Below, piece after piece: positions 11,551-23,168 of a stretch of DNA of 64,000 nt; position 1 is the stretch's first letter, and every line of letters begins with the position of its first letter. A model generated the notes under the pieces. That model was not told where the DNA came from and made no database searches. It saw only the letters and a list, made by a program, of their open reading frames with translations. Made by a program: the position numbers and the translations under genes. This DNA comes from Antedon mediterranea (Eukaryota; Echinodermata; Crinoidea; Comatulida; Antedonidae): contig NC_092671.1 in assembly GCF_964355755.1 (NCBI RefSeq), positions 37,837,304 through 37,901,303 on the forward strand, given 5' to 3'.

Positions 11551-12582
11551 GCATTTCTTGATATAATCCCAGTTTGAATTTAATCATCTTTATGTTCTGT
11601 GTAATTGTACGGGACCAGTTTTATGCAGATCATGGAATATTTTCTAAATACAGCTTCTTTTTTTTTTCAAAATCATGAAATGTTATAAACACAGTATTGA
11701 AAAGGTCTGAATAAATAAAATAAGTAAATTGTTGTCATGGTAATGACATTTTATAAATAATTAATATTGTTTCTACTTGAAAATGGTATAAAATGTTGTG
11801 CAATGTATTGATAATATTATTGTAGGTTTCATAATTGTAAACAACCTTTTTTCTTTGGATTAAAATTGGCCAAAGATTTCATGTCCAATGATGTGTGTTA
11901 TTTAAAACAATCCAGTCAATATTGTATCACATGATGGAAATATTAAAAAAATACTCATAATTAAAGAATATGGTTTCCTTTTTCAAGTCTTAGTCAATAG
12001 TTAAATGTGAATCACCACAGTAATTATTTAAGCTATTCAATATTTGTTATTTGCACAAAGCTTCAATTTTACGTGATATTTGCGTGATAAATTATTCGGA
12101 AATATAATTAAATGTGCATCTTTCAGAACGTATCATCTGCATTTTTGGAACATTATTTAACAAAAATTCTATAAAAAATATAGAGGGCGGCAGACCGATC
12201 ATTTCTATTAATAATAAAATATATTATGACGAAGGAACTGCTGATAGAAAGTGTGGACAGTTTATTTTGTTAAATAACAGCCAGATTTTACAGTTTTCCC
12301 GTGTTAAGAGTGACCAATTATCAGTAAGTTTTTCTTTTATACCAATGTATGTTGTTATTGTTTACAGAAAAGACTTTCCTATGCTTAGTTGAGTCGTCGG
12401 CTAGGAGGAGGAAGCGGCGTGGAAGATCAGAGCAGAGCCTCCAGTGGGCTAGCCTAACTAAGCCTAGGCCTAGTAGTAGAAAGTAGGGCCTAGCTGGCCA
12501 TTGTCTGTAGCATCCTAGGCCTAGCAATAATAGAAGTAGTCTACGCCTACTTAAATTGTTGTTGTTTTGTTTTTACAGAATA

Positions 12583-15500
12583 ATGGGGCAGTATGACGCT
12601 CAAGTAAGACAACAATTATCAAAGGTAAGAACATGCATGAACTTGTTTACAAAAAAGTGCATATCTGATATCAATTATGAATTATCATCCACTTCATCAC
12701 CACATGAATGATTCAGATGACCATATGGACGGACTCGCTCAACCAGAACTAATTTGCTTAAATGGTATAGGCCTAGGGCCTAGTAGAGGTCATTGTATTA
12801 GCCTACATACACAATACACAAAAAAGATCCCCCAAGCGTCAGTCAGCAGAAAAGACAAGTAGGCCTAAATGACATGGGTCACATCATATTGCTAAATGCT
12901 TTTCAATGACCCAACATTATCAAGCAAAAATCAAGTACAGTATTGAACAATTACCTAACTAAAGGATGTTTTTAACTTTTTTCATCAGTATAAACACAAG
13001 GACTTGGCGCAACGAGATGTTCTAAATGTGTTTGCCTCCTTTTCCGATTTAAAACCAAAAATTGATAAATATGGTAAGAATCTTTTTTTGCAGTACCTTT
13101 CATATTCTATGATTGTTATAATTATTATTCTTTTTCAATAACTTGTTATCTTTTATATATCTGAGAATCAGTACAATTATTTCTTACTATTATAATGGGC
13201 TGTACGCTTAAAGCTATTCGCTTACAGTACTGCCCCTTCACATGTTTCATTTCATACTTTTTATATTTTATTTTCAATTACAAAATGTTACTTATCTTTT
13301 GTCAAATTTTGAATAAATAAAGTGATTCAAACTTGAATCTATTTAAGATATCTTTAAATTAGTTGTTGAAAACAATCTAAAATGTTTAATTTATTTTCTT
13401 TCAGCTTTTAATGATGGATCAGTTAAAGATTTATTGTGTATTGATGGAACGATTCCAGTTCATTACAAAGGTACAAACAATACATTTTTTTTTCGATCAA
13501 ATTTTTGATCAAACTGGATATCTATTGTGACATTAAAATGGCATATTCAACAAAAAAAGAAAAAATTTACGTTTATTATAAGTATTGATATTATATTGTT
13601 GTGTTGTTTCTATAGGGGCAAAGTACAATATCCCAGTTTGTATATATGTGATGGATACGCACCCATACAACCCACCAATGTGCTTTGTTAGGCCAACCAA
13701 AGACATGTTGATAAAACCGTCTAAAAATGTGGATGCAAATGGCCGAATCTACTTGCCATATTTACACGAATGGAAATTTGTAAGTTACTCAAATTTTTTT
13801 TTTGAGTTTTTAGTTTGATTATAAACTTATGTCAATGTGACTTTTTTTCTTTTTAGTTAATACCATTTTGTATCTATACATTGTGTTTTGTCAATTTTTT
13901 TTTGTCAACTATATCTGAAACATTTTATATAACACCTAAATAGATTCCTGTCATTAGATTAGACCAGTAGGTCACATGACATGATATCAAGTGCGCGGCG
14001 TATTTATATTTTGTCAGCGGAAGACGCAACCTTCCATAACATAATATTTCCATTGAAGGAATGGTACAAATAATTTTATTTGGTGAAATTCCATTTCAAT
14101 TTTGTCTGTTGCCTCATGAAAATATAACTCTTTATAATTCACCTCGTGAAATTATTTGTACCATTCCACTCATACTGTAAACATTCATTAAAATGTTTTG
14201 TTAATATAATCTTTATCTTAATAGTACTTTTTTTATTTCTTAGCCAAATTCAGATTTGATAGGACTTATTCAAGTGATGAGTGTTGTGTTTGGAGAAGCC
14301 TCACCAGTTTATGCAAAGCCACAGAGGGCAGCACCCCCTCGACCAACATACCCTCCTGGGGGTTCGTCACATCCCCAACAAAGTACCCCTTACCCCACAA
14401 ATTCAGGTGAGCTATTGTGAAAGCAATATTAGCATTACTTAAACTCTGTCTACACTATCAAACTAGTTTGATTAAAAAAAAGTGTGATGTGCCCAAATAT
14501 TGTAGTGATATGCCCAAATAGGGTAGTAATATGACATCATCATGTCCATATTGGGGCACACCACATTTTATTGTCACATAAAGTTTGATAGTGTAGACAG
14601 AGCTTTAGCAAAATTCCTAAAATACATGCATGAATACTACTACTGTATAAGTTTTATCTAAGTTATTTCTCTTTTTTAATTGTCAGCTTTCATGCCGATG
14701 CCTAATGCTAGTGGACAACCACAGAATTCCGGCTACTATCCCCCGCAAAATCCTCCAACAAGTTCATACCAACCTTCGAGTTACCCCTATCCTGCGCCAG
14801 CAACGGGTTACCCCTACCCCCAAAGTTCATCAATTACACCCTACCCAACCAACACACAGCCTCAAATGACCACAGCAAAACCCCCTCCTGGTAAGTGAGT
14901 TTTGTAATTTTAATAAATAATAATCTACTTTATTGAAAGATAATTCTTATGAATAATAAATAAAATTAGATTATGATAATAACTAAGCCTTGGTGTTATG
15001 TGGTAGGGTGGCTAGTTTCCACACCGCCTTATCCTCCCTAGTGTTTTTTCAACCAGATACTCATTTGGAGCTGAGTGGACTGGGAGATGTTCTTATCGAA
15101 AACTGAACCCAGGCCTTACTGTATGATAGTGATTACGTAGCCATAACATAGACAAGGGTTCGAGGCTCACTCTCTCCATGGTTCTGGTGGTAGATCGAGT
15201 CTTCTCGGATAAGGACTATAAACCATAGGTCCAGTGTACACAACCAGCTCATGTGTAAAGAACCCAGTACATCTTTCGAGATAAGTAGGGGGTTACCCTG
15301 GTGTACTAGTACACACACAGCCACTGATCATAACTGGGCCCTCTGGGAGACCAGACTTTGACTAAAGAGGTCGCCCAGTATAAATAATATATTTCAATAT
15401 TTCATCCTCTCGGTTAATGCAACCCCAAGTTGTTACATTGTATAATGATATGTGTTTGTATTCAAAGGCTCTGTAAACATGGATGTACTTTCAATGAATA

Positions 15501-18500
15501 GTGAATCATATATAGGTACAGTAATCTTGGGAAGAAGAGGGCTTTGATTTTTGTGTAGATATTTATAAATAAAATTGTTTCGGAGGTTTCTAATTTGAGC
15601 AATTTCTTCTGGTGTCTATGTAAAGCTCTGTCTACACAATCAAACTAGTTTGACAAGAAAATGTGATGTGGTATGCTTAAATATGGTAGTGATAGGACAT
15701 CATCATGTCCATATATGGGCACATCACATTTATTGTCACAGTGTAGTGTAGACAGGGCTTAAAGAAGTAGACCAGACATTTATTTTTGTAAAACCACTGT
15801 ACATGTACAAACATTAGTTGTACAAAAATAAATTTCTTATCTATGGTACTACTTGCTAACTTTGTAAAAATTCATTGTTAACTTTTATGCAATTAAGGTG
15901 TTCACGCTTGCCATACTAATCACCTCACCTTTGATGTCATTTGGGTAATTTATTAGGTTTCAAATAATTTCAAATCCTTGTTATTTATAATTAAGCTAAT
16001 ACCTTGTTTTCTCTTCCAATAACTGTTATCATTACCTGGTGGACTACTGAATTAAAAAAAATCTTTGTATTTTCTTTAACTCTTCACTACTTTTTAAGGG
16101 TCTTTCGATTTAATTTGCTGGCGCCAGAACAGTGACAAGACCCTTTAGATTAGTAAAATATTATTCCTATGCATATCATATGTTAACTCTTCAATTCTTT
16201 TATTTGTTGCCAAAAAGCTCCATTTTTTAATTGTATGCATTAAATATTGTAGACTAAGTTATATAATTCGGCTTAATTTATTGGAAAAAGATGTTGGCAC
16301 ATATGACGTGTCATGAGTATACTTGGGGTAGACTAGCAAAAAATCAAAATGATCACTGCATAATATTAGACTGAAACTTATTAGATTGAAACATATTAGA
16401 CTGAAACTTATTAGATTGAAACATATTAGACTGAAACCTAATTGATTGAAACATATTAGACTGAAACCTAATTGATTGAAACATAATAGACTGAAACCTA
16501 ATTGATTGAAACATAATAGACTGAAACCTAATTGATTGAAACATATTAGACTGAAACCTAATTGATTGAAACATATTAGACTGAAACCTAATTGATTGAA
16601 ACATAATAGACTGAAACCTAATTGATTGAAACATATTAGACTGAAACCTAATTGATTGAAACCTATTAGACTGAAACCTAATTGATTGAAAAATATTAGA
16701 CTGAACCTACTTGATTGAAACCTATTAGACTGAAACCTAATTGATTGAAAAATATTAGACTGAACCTACTTGATTGAAACCTATTAGACTGAAACTTACT
16801 AGACTTAACCTATTAGACTGAAACCTATTAGACTGAAACCTATTTGATTGAAACATGTTGTGATTTATTAATCCCTCTGTGGATCTGAGTTGCATGGTTC
16901 CCTGTTTTTAATCTAATGGTGTTTTTTTTTTCATTTTGTTAGTTAAAAGTCAGAATAGCTTATCAGACGATCAGGTAAGAGCATCTATACAATCAGCAGT
17001 AGAGGATAAGTTAAAACGACGAAGTAAAGAAGTTTTACAACAAATGAAAGTAAGCTTCATTTCGTTTTTATTTCTTTTCTTTTTTTTTAAATACCTTAAG
17101 CTCTGTCCACACTAACAAACCTTATTTGACAACAAAATGTGATGGACATGATGATGTCATATCACTACATATTTGGGCACCATCACACTTTTTTTGTCAA
17201 ACTAGTTTTATAGTGTAGACAGAGCTTTACTCTGTGAAAAGAGGTCAAATAATTCTAGTGTGAAAAATACTGTATTATCTATTTTATAGAGCGAGATAGC
17301 AGTTTTAACAGAAACACAAAATAAGTTAAAACAGGGTCAAGAAACTTTAGAAAGAATAACAAATGAGCTTGAACAGCAGCATGTAAGTTAAGATTTATAC
17401 TTAAGCTCTGTCTACACTATCAAACTTTATGTGATGTACCCATATATGTACATGATGATGTCATATCACTACCATATTTGGGCAGATCACTTTTTGACAC
17501 ATAAAGTTTGATAGTGTAGATATAGCTTTACTCATATTATTATTAAGCCATCACTCTTCTCAGTTTTAACAATACTCTATTGCTTACAGTAATTATAAAA
17601 AAAATGATTCTATGTTTTAATAAAATAGGCTGAAGTAGAACAGAATACAGCACTTCTTATGCGTAAAGATGAAGAAATAAAACAAGTTTTAAACAAGATG
17701 GAAGGACAACAGGAGATTGATATTGATGAGGCAGTGGTTGCCACGGCACCGCTATACAAACAGTAAGATGTGTTCTAATTATAAAGCTCTGTCTGCACTA
17801 TCAAACTAGTTTGACAAAAAAAGTATGATTTGCCCAAATATGGTAGTGATATGCCAAAATATGGTAGTGATATGACATCATCATTTCCATATATGTGCAC
17901 ATCACATTTGTTTGTCACATAAAGTTTGATAGTGTGGACAGAGCTTAAAGCACTGAATTTCAGGAGACCATACCTATCCATTTGTTTCTATAAATGCTTC
18001 ATTATTGTGGAAAAACCATTATAAATAATCTTTTTATTTTTTTCAATTTAATTTGTTAAAGTTCAACAAATAATAATTTGTGGTTCTCGCGAGTAATTTT
18101 AATTTGTTTTTTCCTTAGGTTATTAAATTTATTTGCTGAGGAGAATGCTATTGAAGACACAATGTATTACCTGAGTGAGGCACTACGAAAGAACGTCATT
18201 GAGACCGAAGTTTTTTTAAAGGTAGTGTTCTATAATTCCTTTTTTCAATCTTATCTCTCTAAATGATGGCCTTAAGGCCTATTTACACTAGGGCGATAAC
18301 GATTGACGATAAAAAGATAAATATGCATTTTTCATACCTAAAATAAAAGAATTTTAAAAAGTTTTCATCCTAGAACTATAGGATTATCATCTATGCTGCC
18401 TTTGATGAAAATAATATTTCCACACGTCCAATCAAATGACGTCATGATTAGTAAGAGCAATAATATCGTTGCAATACAAAGATTTTATTATTTTTATTCA

Positions 18501-18992
18501 TCATGACGTCATTTGATTGGATTTTCAAAAATATTATTTTTATCAAATACAGCATACATGATTATACTATAGTTCTTGAACGAAAACTGTTCTAATTGCT
18601 TTCGTTTTATCCAAGAAAAATGTATGTTTATCTATTTATCGTCGATCGTTATCGCCCTAGTGTAAATGGGCCTTTAAGCTCTGCCTACACTATCAAACTA
18701 GTTTGACAAAAAAATGTTTGATGTGCCCAAATTTGGTAGTGGAGACAGAGCTTTAAGAACACCACCACTAAAACGAAATTGTTTGCTATGAGTGCATGTA
18801 GATCATCTTATCTATTATTGCACTCATCAGTTGCCTTTAAGCAAAATTGTTTGTGAGATCTATCAAATAGTTGTTTTATCAATATATTAAATATATTACA
18901 TACAGCATGTAAGAGAACTATCAAGAAGGCAGTACGTTGTGAAAGCATTGATGCAGAAGGCACGTATTAAGGCTGGACTTACTCTGCTCTAG
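12583..18992 (+). CDS. TSG101: tumour susceptibility gene 101 protein (ESCRT-I subunit), complete, 11 coding exons
   Basis: ESCRT-I component that binds ubiquitinated cargo and PTAP-type motifs and drives multivesicular-body sorting and membrane abscission. Exons: 12583-12624, 12989-13073, 13405-13470, 13616-13779, 14244-14406, 14687-14890, 16943-17049, 17290-17382, 17629-17762, 18119-18221, 18906-18992; total 1248 bases, 415 residues, TAG stop. Residues 1 to about 140 form the UEV domain: GTIPVHYKG and YNIPVCIYVMDTHPYNPPM match the PTAP/ubiquitin-binding region, and where an active E2 has its cysteine this protein has Tyr (NGRIYLPYL), as expected for an inactive variant. About 145-242 is Pro/Tyr/Ser-rich, 243-340 a predicted coiled coil, and 345-415 the steadiness box (APLYKQLLNLFAEENAIEDT and a Lys/Arg-rich end). 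The start ATG lies 4 bases after a strong acceptor (TTTTTACAG), so the 5' UTR is spliced. Exon 7 contains an internal consensus donor (see findings). Family-A MITEs sit in introns 5 to 10. Confidence 0.97.
14058..14167. mobile_element. hairpin element related to 46441-46598
   Basis: Arms GGAATGGTACAAATAATTTT and AAATTATTTGTACCATTCC around a ~45-base loop. The flank 13920-13985 (TATATAACACCTA, TTCCTGTCATT, GTCACATG) matches 46660-46745 in reverse. TSG101 intron 4. Confidence 0.6.
14440..14607 (+). mobile_element. family-A MITE copy 12
   Basis: TAAACTCTGTCTACACTATC to GTGTAGACAGAGCTTTA. TSG101 intron 5. Confidence 0.9.
14985..15375 (+). mobile_element. tRNA-derived SINE, copy 2 with altered 5' part
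   Basis: Shares CAAGGGTTCGAGGCTCACTC and GGATAAGGACTATAAACC with the first copy. Its 5' part instead carries GTTATGTGGTAGGGTGGC, also found at 2495-2540. TSG101 intron 6. Confidence 0.75.
15621..15761 (+). mobile_element. family-A MITE copy 13
   Basis: Interior deletion near each end; right end GTGTAGACAGGGCTTA. TSG101 intron 6. Confidence 0.85.
16365..16855. repeat. 30-bp minisatellite of two 15-bp halves in TSG101 intron 6
   Basis: Alternating GATTGAAACATATTA and GACTGAAACCTAATT, about 16 double units. Its open frame (MFQSIRFQS) is a by-product of the 15-bp period. Confidence 0.93.
17097..17229 (-). mobile_element. family-A MITE copy 14
   Basis: TAAGCTCTGTCCACACTAAC to ATAGTGTAGACAGAGCTTT. 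TSG101 intron 7. Confidence 0.85.
17402..17530 (-). mobile_element. family-A MITE copy 15
   Basis: Begins about 20 bases after the donor of TSG101 exon 17290-17382; right end GATAGTGTAGATATAGCTTT. Confidence 0.85.
17782..17947 (+). mobile_element. family-A MITE copy 16
   Basis: Begins about 20 bases after the donor of TSG101 exon 17629-17762; both ends intact. Confidence 0.88.
18273..18676. mobile_element. 404-bp inverted-repeat element
   Basis: Ends TTTACACTAGGGCGATAACG and CGTTATCGCCCTAGTGTAAA are inverted repeats. A second inner pair (AATCAAATGACGTCATGA / TCATGACGTCATTTGATT) lies in the middle. It abuts a family-A MITE in TSG101 intron 10. Confidence 0.75.
18675..18755 (+). mobile_element. 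family-A MITE copy 17 (81 bp, internally deleted)
   Basis: TAAGCTCTGCCTACACTATC directly abuts the 404-bp element; right end GGAGACAGAGCTTTA. Confidence 0.8.
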
Positions 18993-20700
18993 GCTAGATG
19001 TTTACCTCTGGATATTGGAAGCTGCAGCTAACTTTTATTTGGCAATTACAAGACTCCAGCAGACTGATACAAGCCATCATCTTTTGTCTATTTCAGTTCT
19101 AATTTTTATGTACTTTTATTTGAATGTTCGCTCATTTCTTATTGAGTAACATTTTCTTTTTTGGAACTTTATCGATATCATTGTTTATGTTTCCATCTTT
19201 TATATTTGCACACGTTACACACTTAGATCCTAAATATCAAATACCAAAAAAGGTAATTTTATCTCAATGATTTATTTCTTATTTTATTTTGTTTTGGAAC
19301 AAATCTGAAACTCTGAAAAATATATGTTACTTTTCCATAGTTTGAAAAATAGGCAATTGCCTGCAATATCTATAAAAAAATCCTGTATAATGATATAATA
19401 ATTTGTGACTGCATATTACACTGATAAGATATTAATAGAAGACTAATTATGAAATTCAAAATTATACAAAGAATAGACTTTTTACTTTATTATACAAATA
19501 ATTTATTAATATGCACGAGGTTAGTCTTAATTCACTGTTATTAAAATAGCAGTGTGTACTATGATATATTATATTGTACATAATATGTAAATATGTGTTG
19601 GGTAAAGTGAATCATGTTTAAAATTATTAAATGTGGATACGTAAATAAACCAATTACTGTAACACGTCGTTGGGAGTTTAGAATTGAGATGAGACACCAT
19701 TTGGAATATCATAAGAACAGTGAAATTACAAATTATTGTAAATTACATTTTAATATATCACTCTTTCCTGGGAATACGTAGTACTTTGATGACTCTTTTA
19801 AGAAACAATTAAGTTATTATTGGAAATATTTCTTTAAAAAAACAAAATACAAAGAGCTGTTATCAATATTGCAGTAGGTTGCATAGTTCGTTTATAATTT
19901 AAGTAAAGTAAATTTAAATTTAAAGTAAATTTAAGTAAAGTACATAAAACATTGTCTTTACTATTATTCTCTTTCAAATTTACAAACATTTTAGTTTAAA
20001 TCATGGTAGGAGTGAATAGGGGAATTTTGTTTTAACTATTAAGGATCATATTTATGTTATTATTTTAATTAATTACATTTCAAATAAGAATAACATTCAT
20101 GATCGACGAGTTTAGTTATCGTAAAATTTGTTTTCATTTAATTTTACTTTTTTCCCTGTTGAGAAACATTTCCAAATATCAAATTAGGATATTTATTTAC
20201 ATATTATATTTATGCGAAATTGTTCCGTTTATATTATGTAAATTATAAATTCAAAAATCACGGGATAAATAACAATCTTAGAAATGTATTGATTGATGTT
20301 TTATTTATTTTAATTTCATTTCGATCAGACAGAAATTTCCAGGAAAATCTTATTCAGGCATAATGGTAATTTGATTTAGAAAATACAATTTAGCTTGGTT
20401 TCAATTGAGATAAATGACAAATAAATAATCAGAAGCTAAATTGGAAAACACTATTCCTTCGTCATGAGTAGCTTTATAATACCTATTTTCTCAAATCTTA
20501 ATTTACTATAAAACAAGTGCATTAAAATTTGAAATAAATTATGAAGTAGTAACAACGTTACATGTAAATTTTTGTTCTTTCCACAAATAACATTGAAGTG
20601 CGAGCATATAAAATAAAGAACAGAGAGTTTGAGCCATGGGTGATGTTCTTGAGCAACACGTGAGATCGTTATGAATCAAAATACCCGCGTTTGTATCTAC
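18993..20700 (+). other. TSG101 3' UTR and following AT-rich non-coding DNA
   Basis: No coding signal on either strand. Several AATAAA-type hexamers occur, for example at 19644-19649, so the TSG101 transcript probably ends in this stretch. No repeat family of the window is recognisable here. Confidence 0.4.
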
Positions 20701-21246
20701 GGCAGAAACTGTTCTGTGATTGGTTGATAATTTAAATCTAGTTCAGGCCGCCAAACTACCAATCAAGTTCTTGTCCGTTCTGCGTATAAAGAGTGTCACT
20801 CATACACGTGACATGTACCTACTTGTTCACCCACCACCTACTAACCCTGCTGTAGTCGTTTTCGGTCGTGTAGTAGTACTAGGCCTAGTAGTAGTAATAG
20901 AAAATGTTCCACAACAAAGTGTATATGTTTTGTGTGACATTCAAAACTTCTTTTACGTGACAAGAAGTATTTTTGCGAATTGCATGATCTGCATGCACGC
21001 AACATGAAGGCAAAATGAAAACTGCTAGCCCAGGCCTAAATCGAAGTCTAGGCCTGGGCGGGTGGGGATATAATCTAGATTGACACCATCTTAGCGCGTA
21101 TACGTAGACGACGACCCGGAAAGTGAGCAAGTTCGACATAGCATCGAAGAAGTAAGGATGGTAAGCTTATACAGTGTTTTTAACTCTTACTTTTGTTGAT
21201 TTTATATGAACAAATAGTAGGCCTAGTGGAATCTTTGTGATTTATT
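20700..21246. other. non-coding, slightly GC-richer stretch
   Basis: Contains a TATAAA at about 20786, several AGGCCT palindromes and, at 21158-21166, an ATG directly followed by a GTAAGC donor-like site. It could be a promoter with a first exon, but no downstream exon could be matched to it, so I do not call a gene. Confidence 0.2.
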
Positions 21247-22700
21247 AGGTTATATGCATGATATGCATATAACCTCTTGATTCTGTCAAAATCTTTATTT
21301 ATTTATTTATTTATTTATTTATTCTTTCCTTAGCACTATTTGTCCGTGAATTATCTTGGCATCAGTTTCATCTATCTAAGTCAATTTTTCAGAGTATATT
21401 CCTTATGGCCAGGAATCGATGTGGTTATGTTTTCACGATGCGCAATCAAAAATTACGCGGTCTACGCGCGATTTAACGAAATCACGTTTGTAATCATATC
21501 TTCACAAACATGAATCACTTTTAAACAAAATTTGGTACTCATAAATTTCAGGTCATATTTCATCATATGGCAATACAATTACGTGCGTAGCGCATATAAC
21601 GCATGCGTACGCGCGTTTAAAATGTTGAAAATTGTCAGAATTTATTTTCGATGAAATTAGAGTACGTTTCAGGCAATTTTAAGCGTTTAAAAAATTGCCA
21701 TGAGTGCGCAGATTTTTGCGTTAATGCGCACTGTTTGTGTCCGATTACTGTTGTATAACCTTTCTTTAATAATATCATCATATTTTATTCACTTTTCAGC
21801 GCGAAACAGCGTTATACGAGCACGTCAAAAGTGACGGGCTACGCAGGTGTAAGTTAACAAAATGGTGAAAATATGCTAAATTTTAAAATTAATATATATC
21901 GTTAGAATGCTCGGGAACACGTATTTTTTATTTAATTTTCTTGAAGTGTATGTATCATATGTATGATTTATTATGAAATTAGAAGAACAAAAGTTGATTA
22001 AGTCATCATTAATGGCATATTAAATTTAACAAAATTAATTTCGACAATCAAACAAATTATAACATTTTCTTAGGCCAAAATAACAAACTTAACGTTAACT
22101 TTCTTCCTTAAGAAGTTCATATATTAAAGTTAAAAGTATATAGTTTGACAGTGCATCATTTTTTTTAATTTTTAAAGATGCCATCATAGTAAAACATTAT
22201 AATTCATTGCGGTATGTAATAATCTATCTGCACCAAAGTGGTTACTGCATAGTAAATACAGGGAGGAATCTTTCCATAACTTTTAGTCAGTTGTGTATGG
22301 CTCGGTGGTCTTTGCTCGTGTCTATAGCATTCAAGTACCGAGATCGAGTCTCACCTGGGGAAACGAAACAAAATAAATTTTTTTTTATTATCCTTATTGT
22401 TTGTTCAAATTTATTTCTTAGTGTATAGATTATACACATGATTTATAATGAAATCTAGATAAAAATTAACTTATGTCTTTATTATTATGTAACAACAAAT
22501 GTGGTTTATGACATTATACGCATATGGATCTTTGATCGGATTGTGATACCGGCTATGGTGTTCGCGTTAGCAAGGTCCTATCATATATTATAAATAATTA
22601 AAGATTCTGAGAAAATCAATCAATCAATATATCTTTTAAAAATCAATTATCTTTATTTAAATCAATGCATATAACCTATAATTCGTCATAGTGACGAATT
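21247..22700. mobile_element. 1.45-kb non-autonomous element, copy G1
   Basis: One end is the hairpin AGGTTATATGCATGATATGC (21247-21275); the other is ATGCATATAACCT followed by the palindrome ATTCGTCATAGTGACGAAT. Inverted relative to copy G2 at 46861-48483. Contains an (ATTT)n run at about 21298-21325. Confidence 0.55.
22290..22375 (+). mobile_element. tRNA-like (SINE-like) segment
   Basis: TGGCTCGGTGGTCTTTGC resembles an A box region and GATCGAGTCTC a B box. Inside element G1. Stems do not pair fully, so no tRNA gene is called. Confidence 0.35.
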
Positions 22701-23168
22701 AAATCTAGTTAATATTTTAATATTCATAGTTAGGAACAATATGTTCAATAAGTTCAATAGCTAATACAGGGCCTAGCTAGGCCTATCATTTATTTTAATA
22801 TAATATCAATTGTCCTAACATTTCCCAATACAGTTAGTTTGTACTGTGACGACACAAGAAGAGTGTAATAAAAGGTACTACATATTATTAAAACAAAATA
22901 CTTTAACAAAAATGGTGTTTGCACTTTTTTACTTCATTACTAATGTTTTTATTTACTTTCATGACATTTTATATACGTTGAAAACAAATTGCACAATTAT
23001 TACAAAAAAAGAGGAGGAAAATGTGGGAATGTGGCGTAATAGGCTAATCATGACGTCACACAGTATTCCTATACGCATCATCAGTAGGCCTAACGTCACG
23101 TATATTACGCATAACTAAAAAACAGCCAGCGTAATTGTGTGCATCACTGCTATACGCGGTTGGTGTGG

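Larger units (their letters stand above)
10373..11750 (+). other. acetyl-CoA carboxylase 3' UTR / downstream region
   Basis: Non-coding stretch after the carboxylase stop. It contains an imperfect direct duplication (about 10385-10560 and 10615-10790; both halves share AAAACAGCAATGTTGA and GTTATGGC.TATAAACAAAAAT), a run of 13 G at about 10418, and three family-A MITE copies. A cluster of AATAAA hexamers at 11710 is the best candidate polyadenylation signal; the true end is not determined by the sequence. Confidence 0.5.

Noticed and set aside
12114-12392. 92-codon open frame upstream of TSG101
   Set aside because: No similarity to a known domain, not in phase with TSG101, lies in likely promoter/5' UTR DNA.
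16353-16634. 93-codon minus-strand open frame of MFQSIRFQS repeats
   Set aside because: By-product of a 15/30-bp tandem repeat within a TSG101 intron.
20720-21139. Overlapping open frames on both strands near 20.7-21.1 kb
   Set aside because: No recognisable protein features; composition follows the local DNA.
21801-21849. Exon-like stretch (acceptor, RETALYEHVKSDGLR, donor) that could join the ATG|GT at 21166
   Set aside because: The same sequence recurs inverted at about 47830-47860 inside element G2, so it belongs to a repeat.
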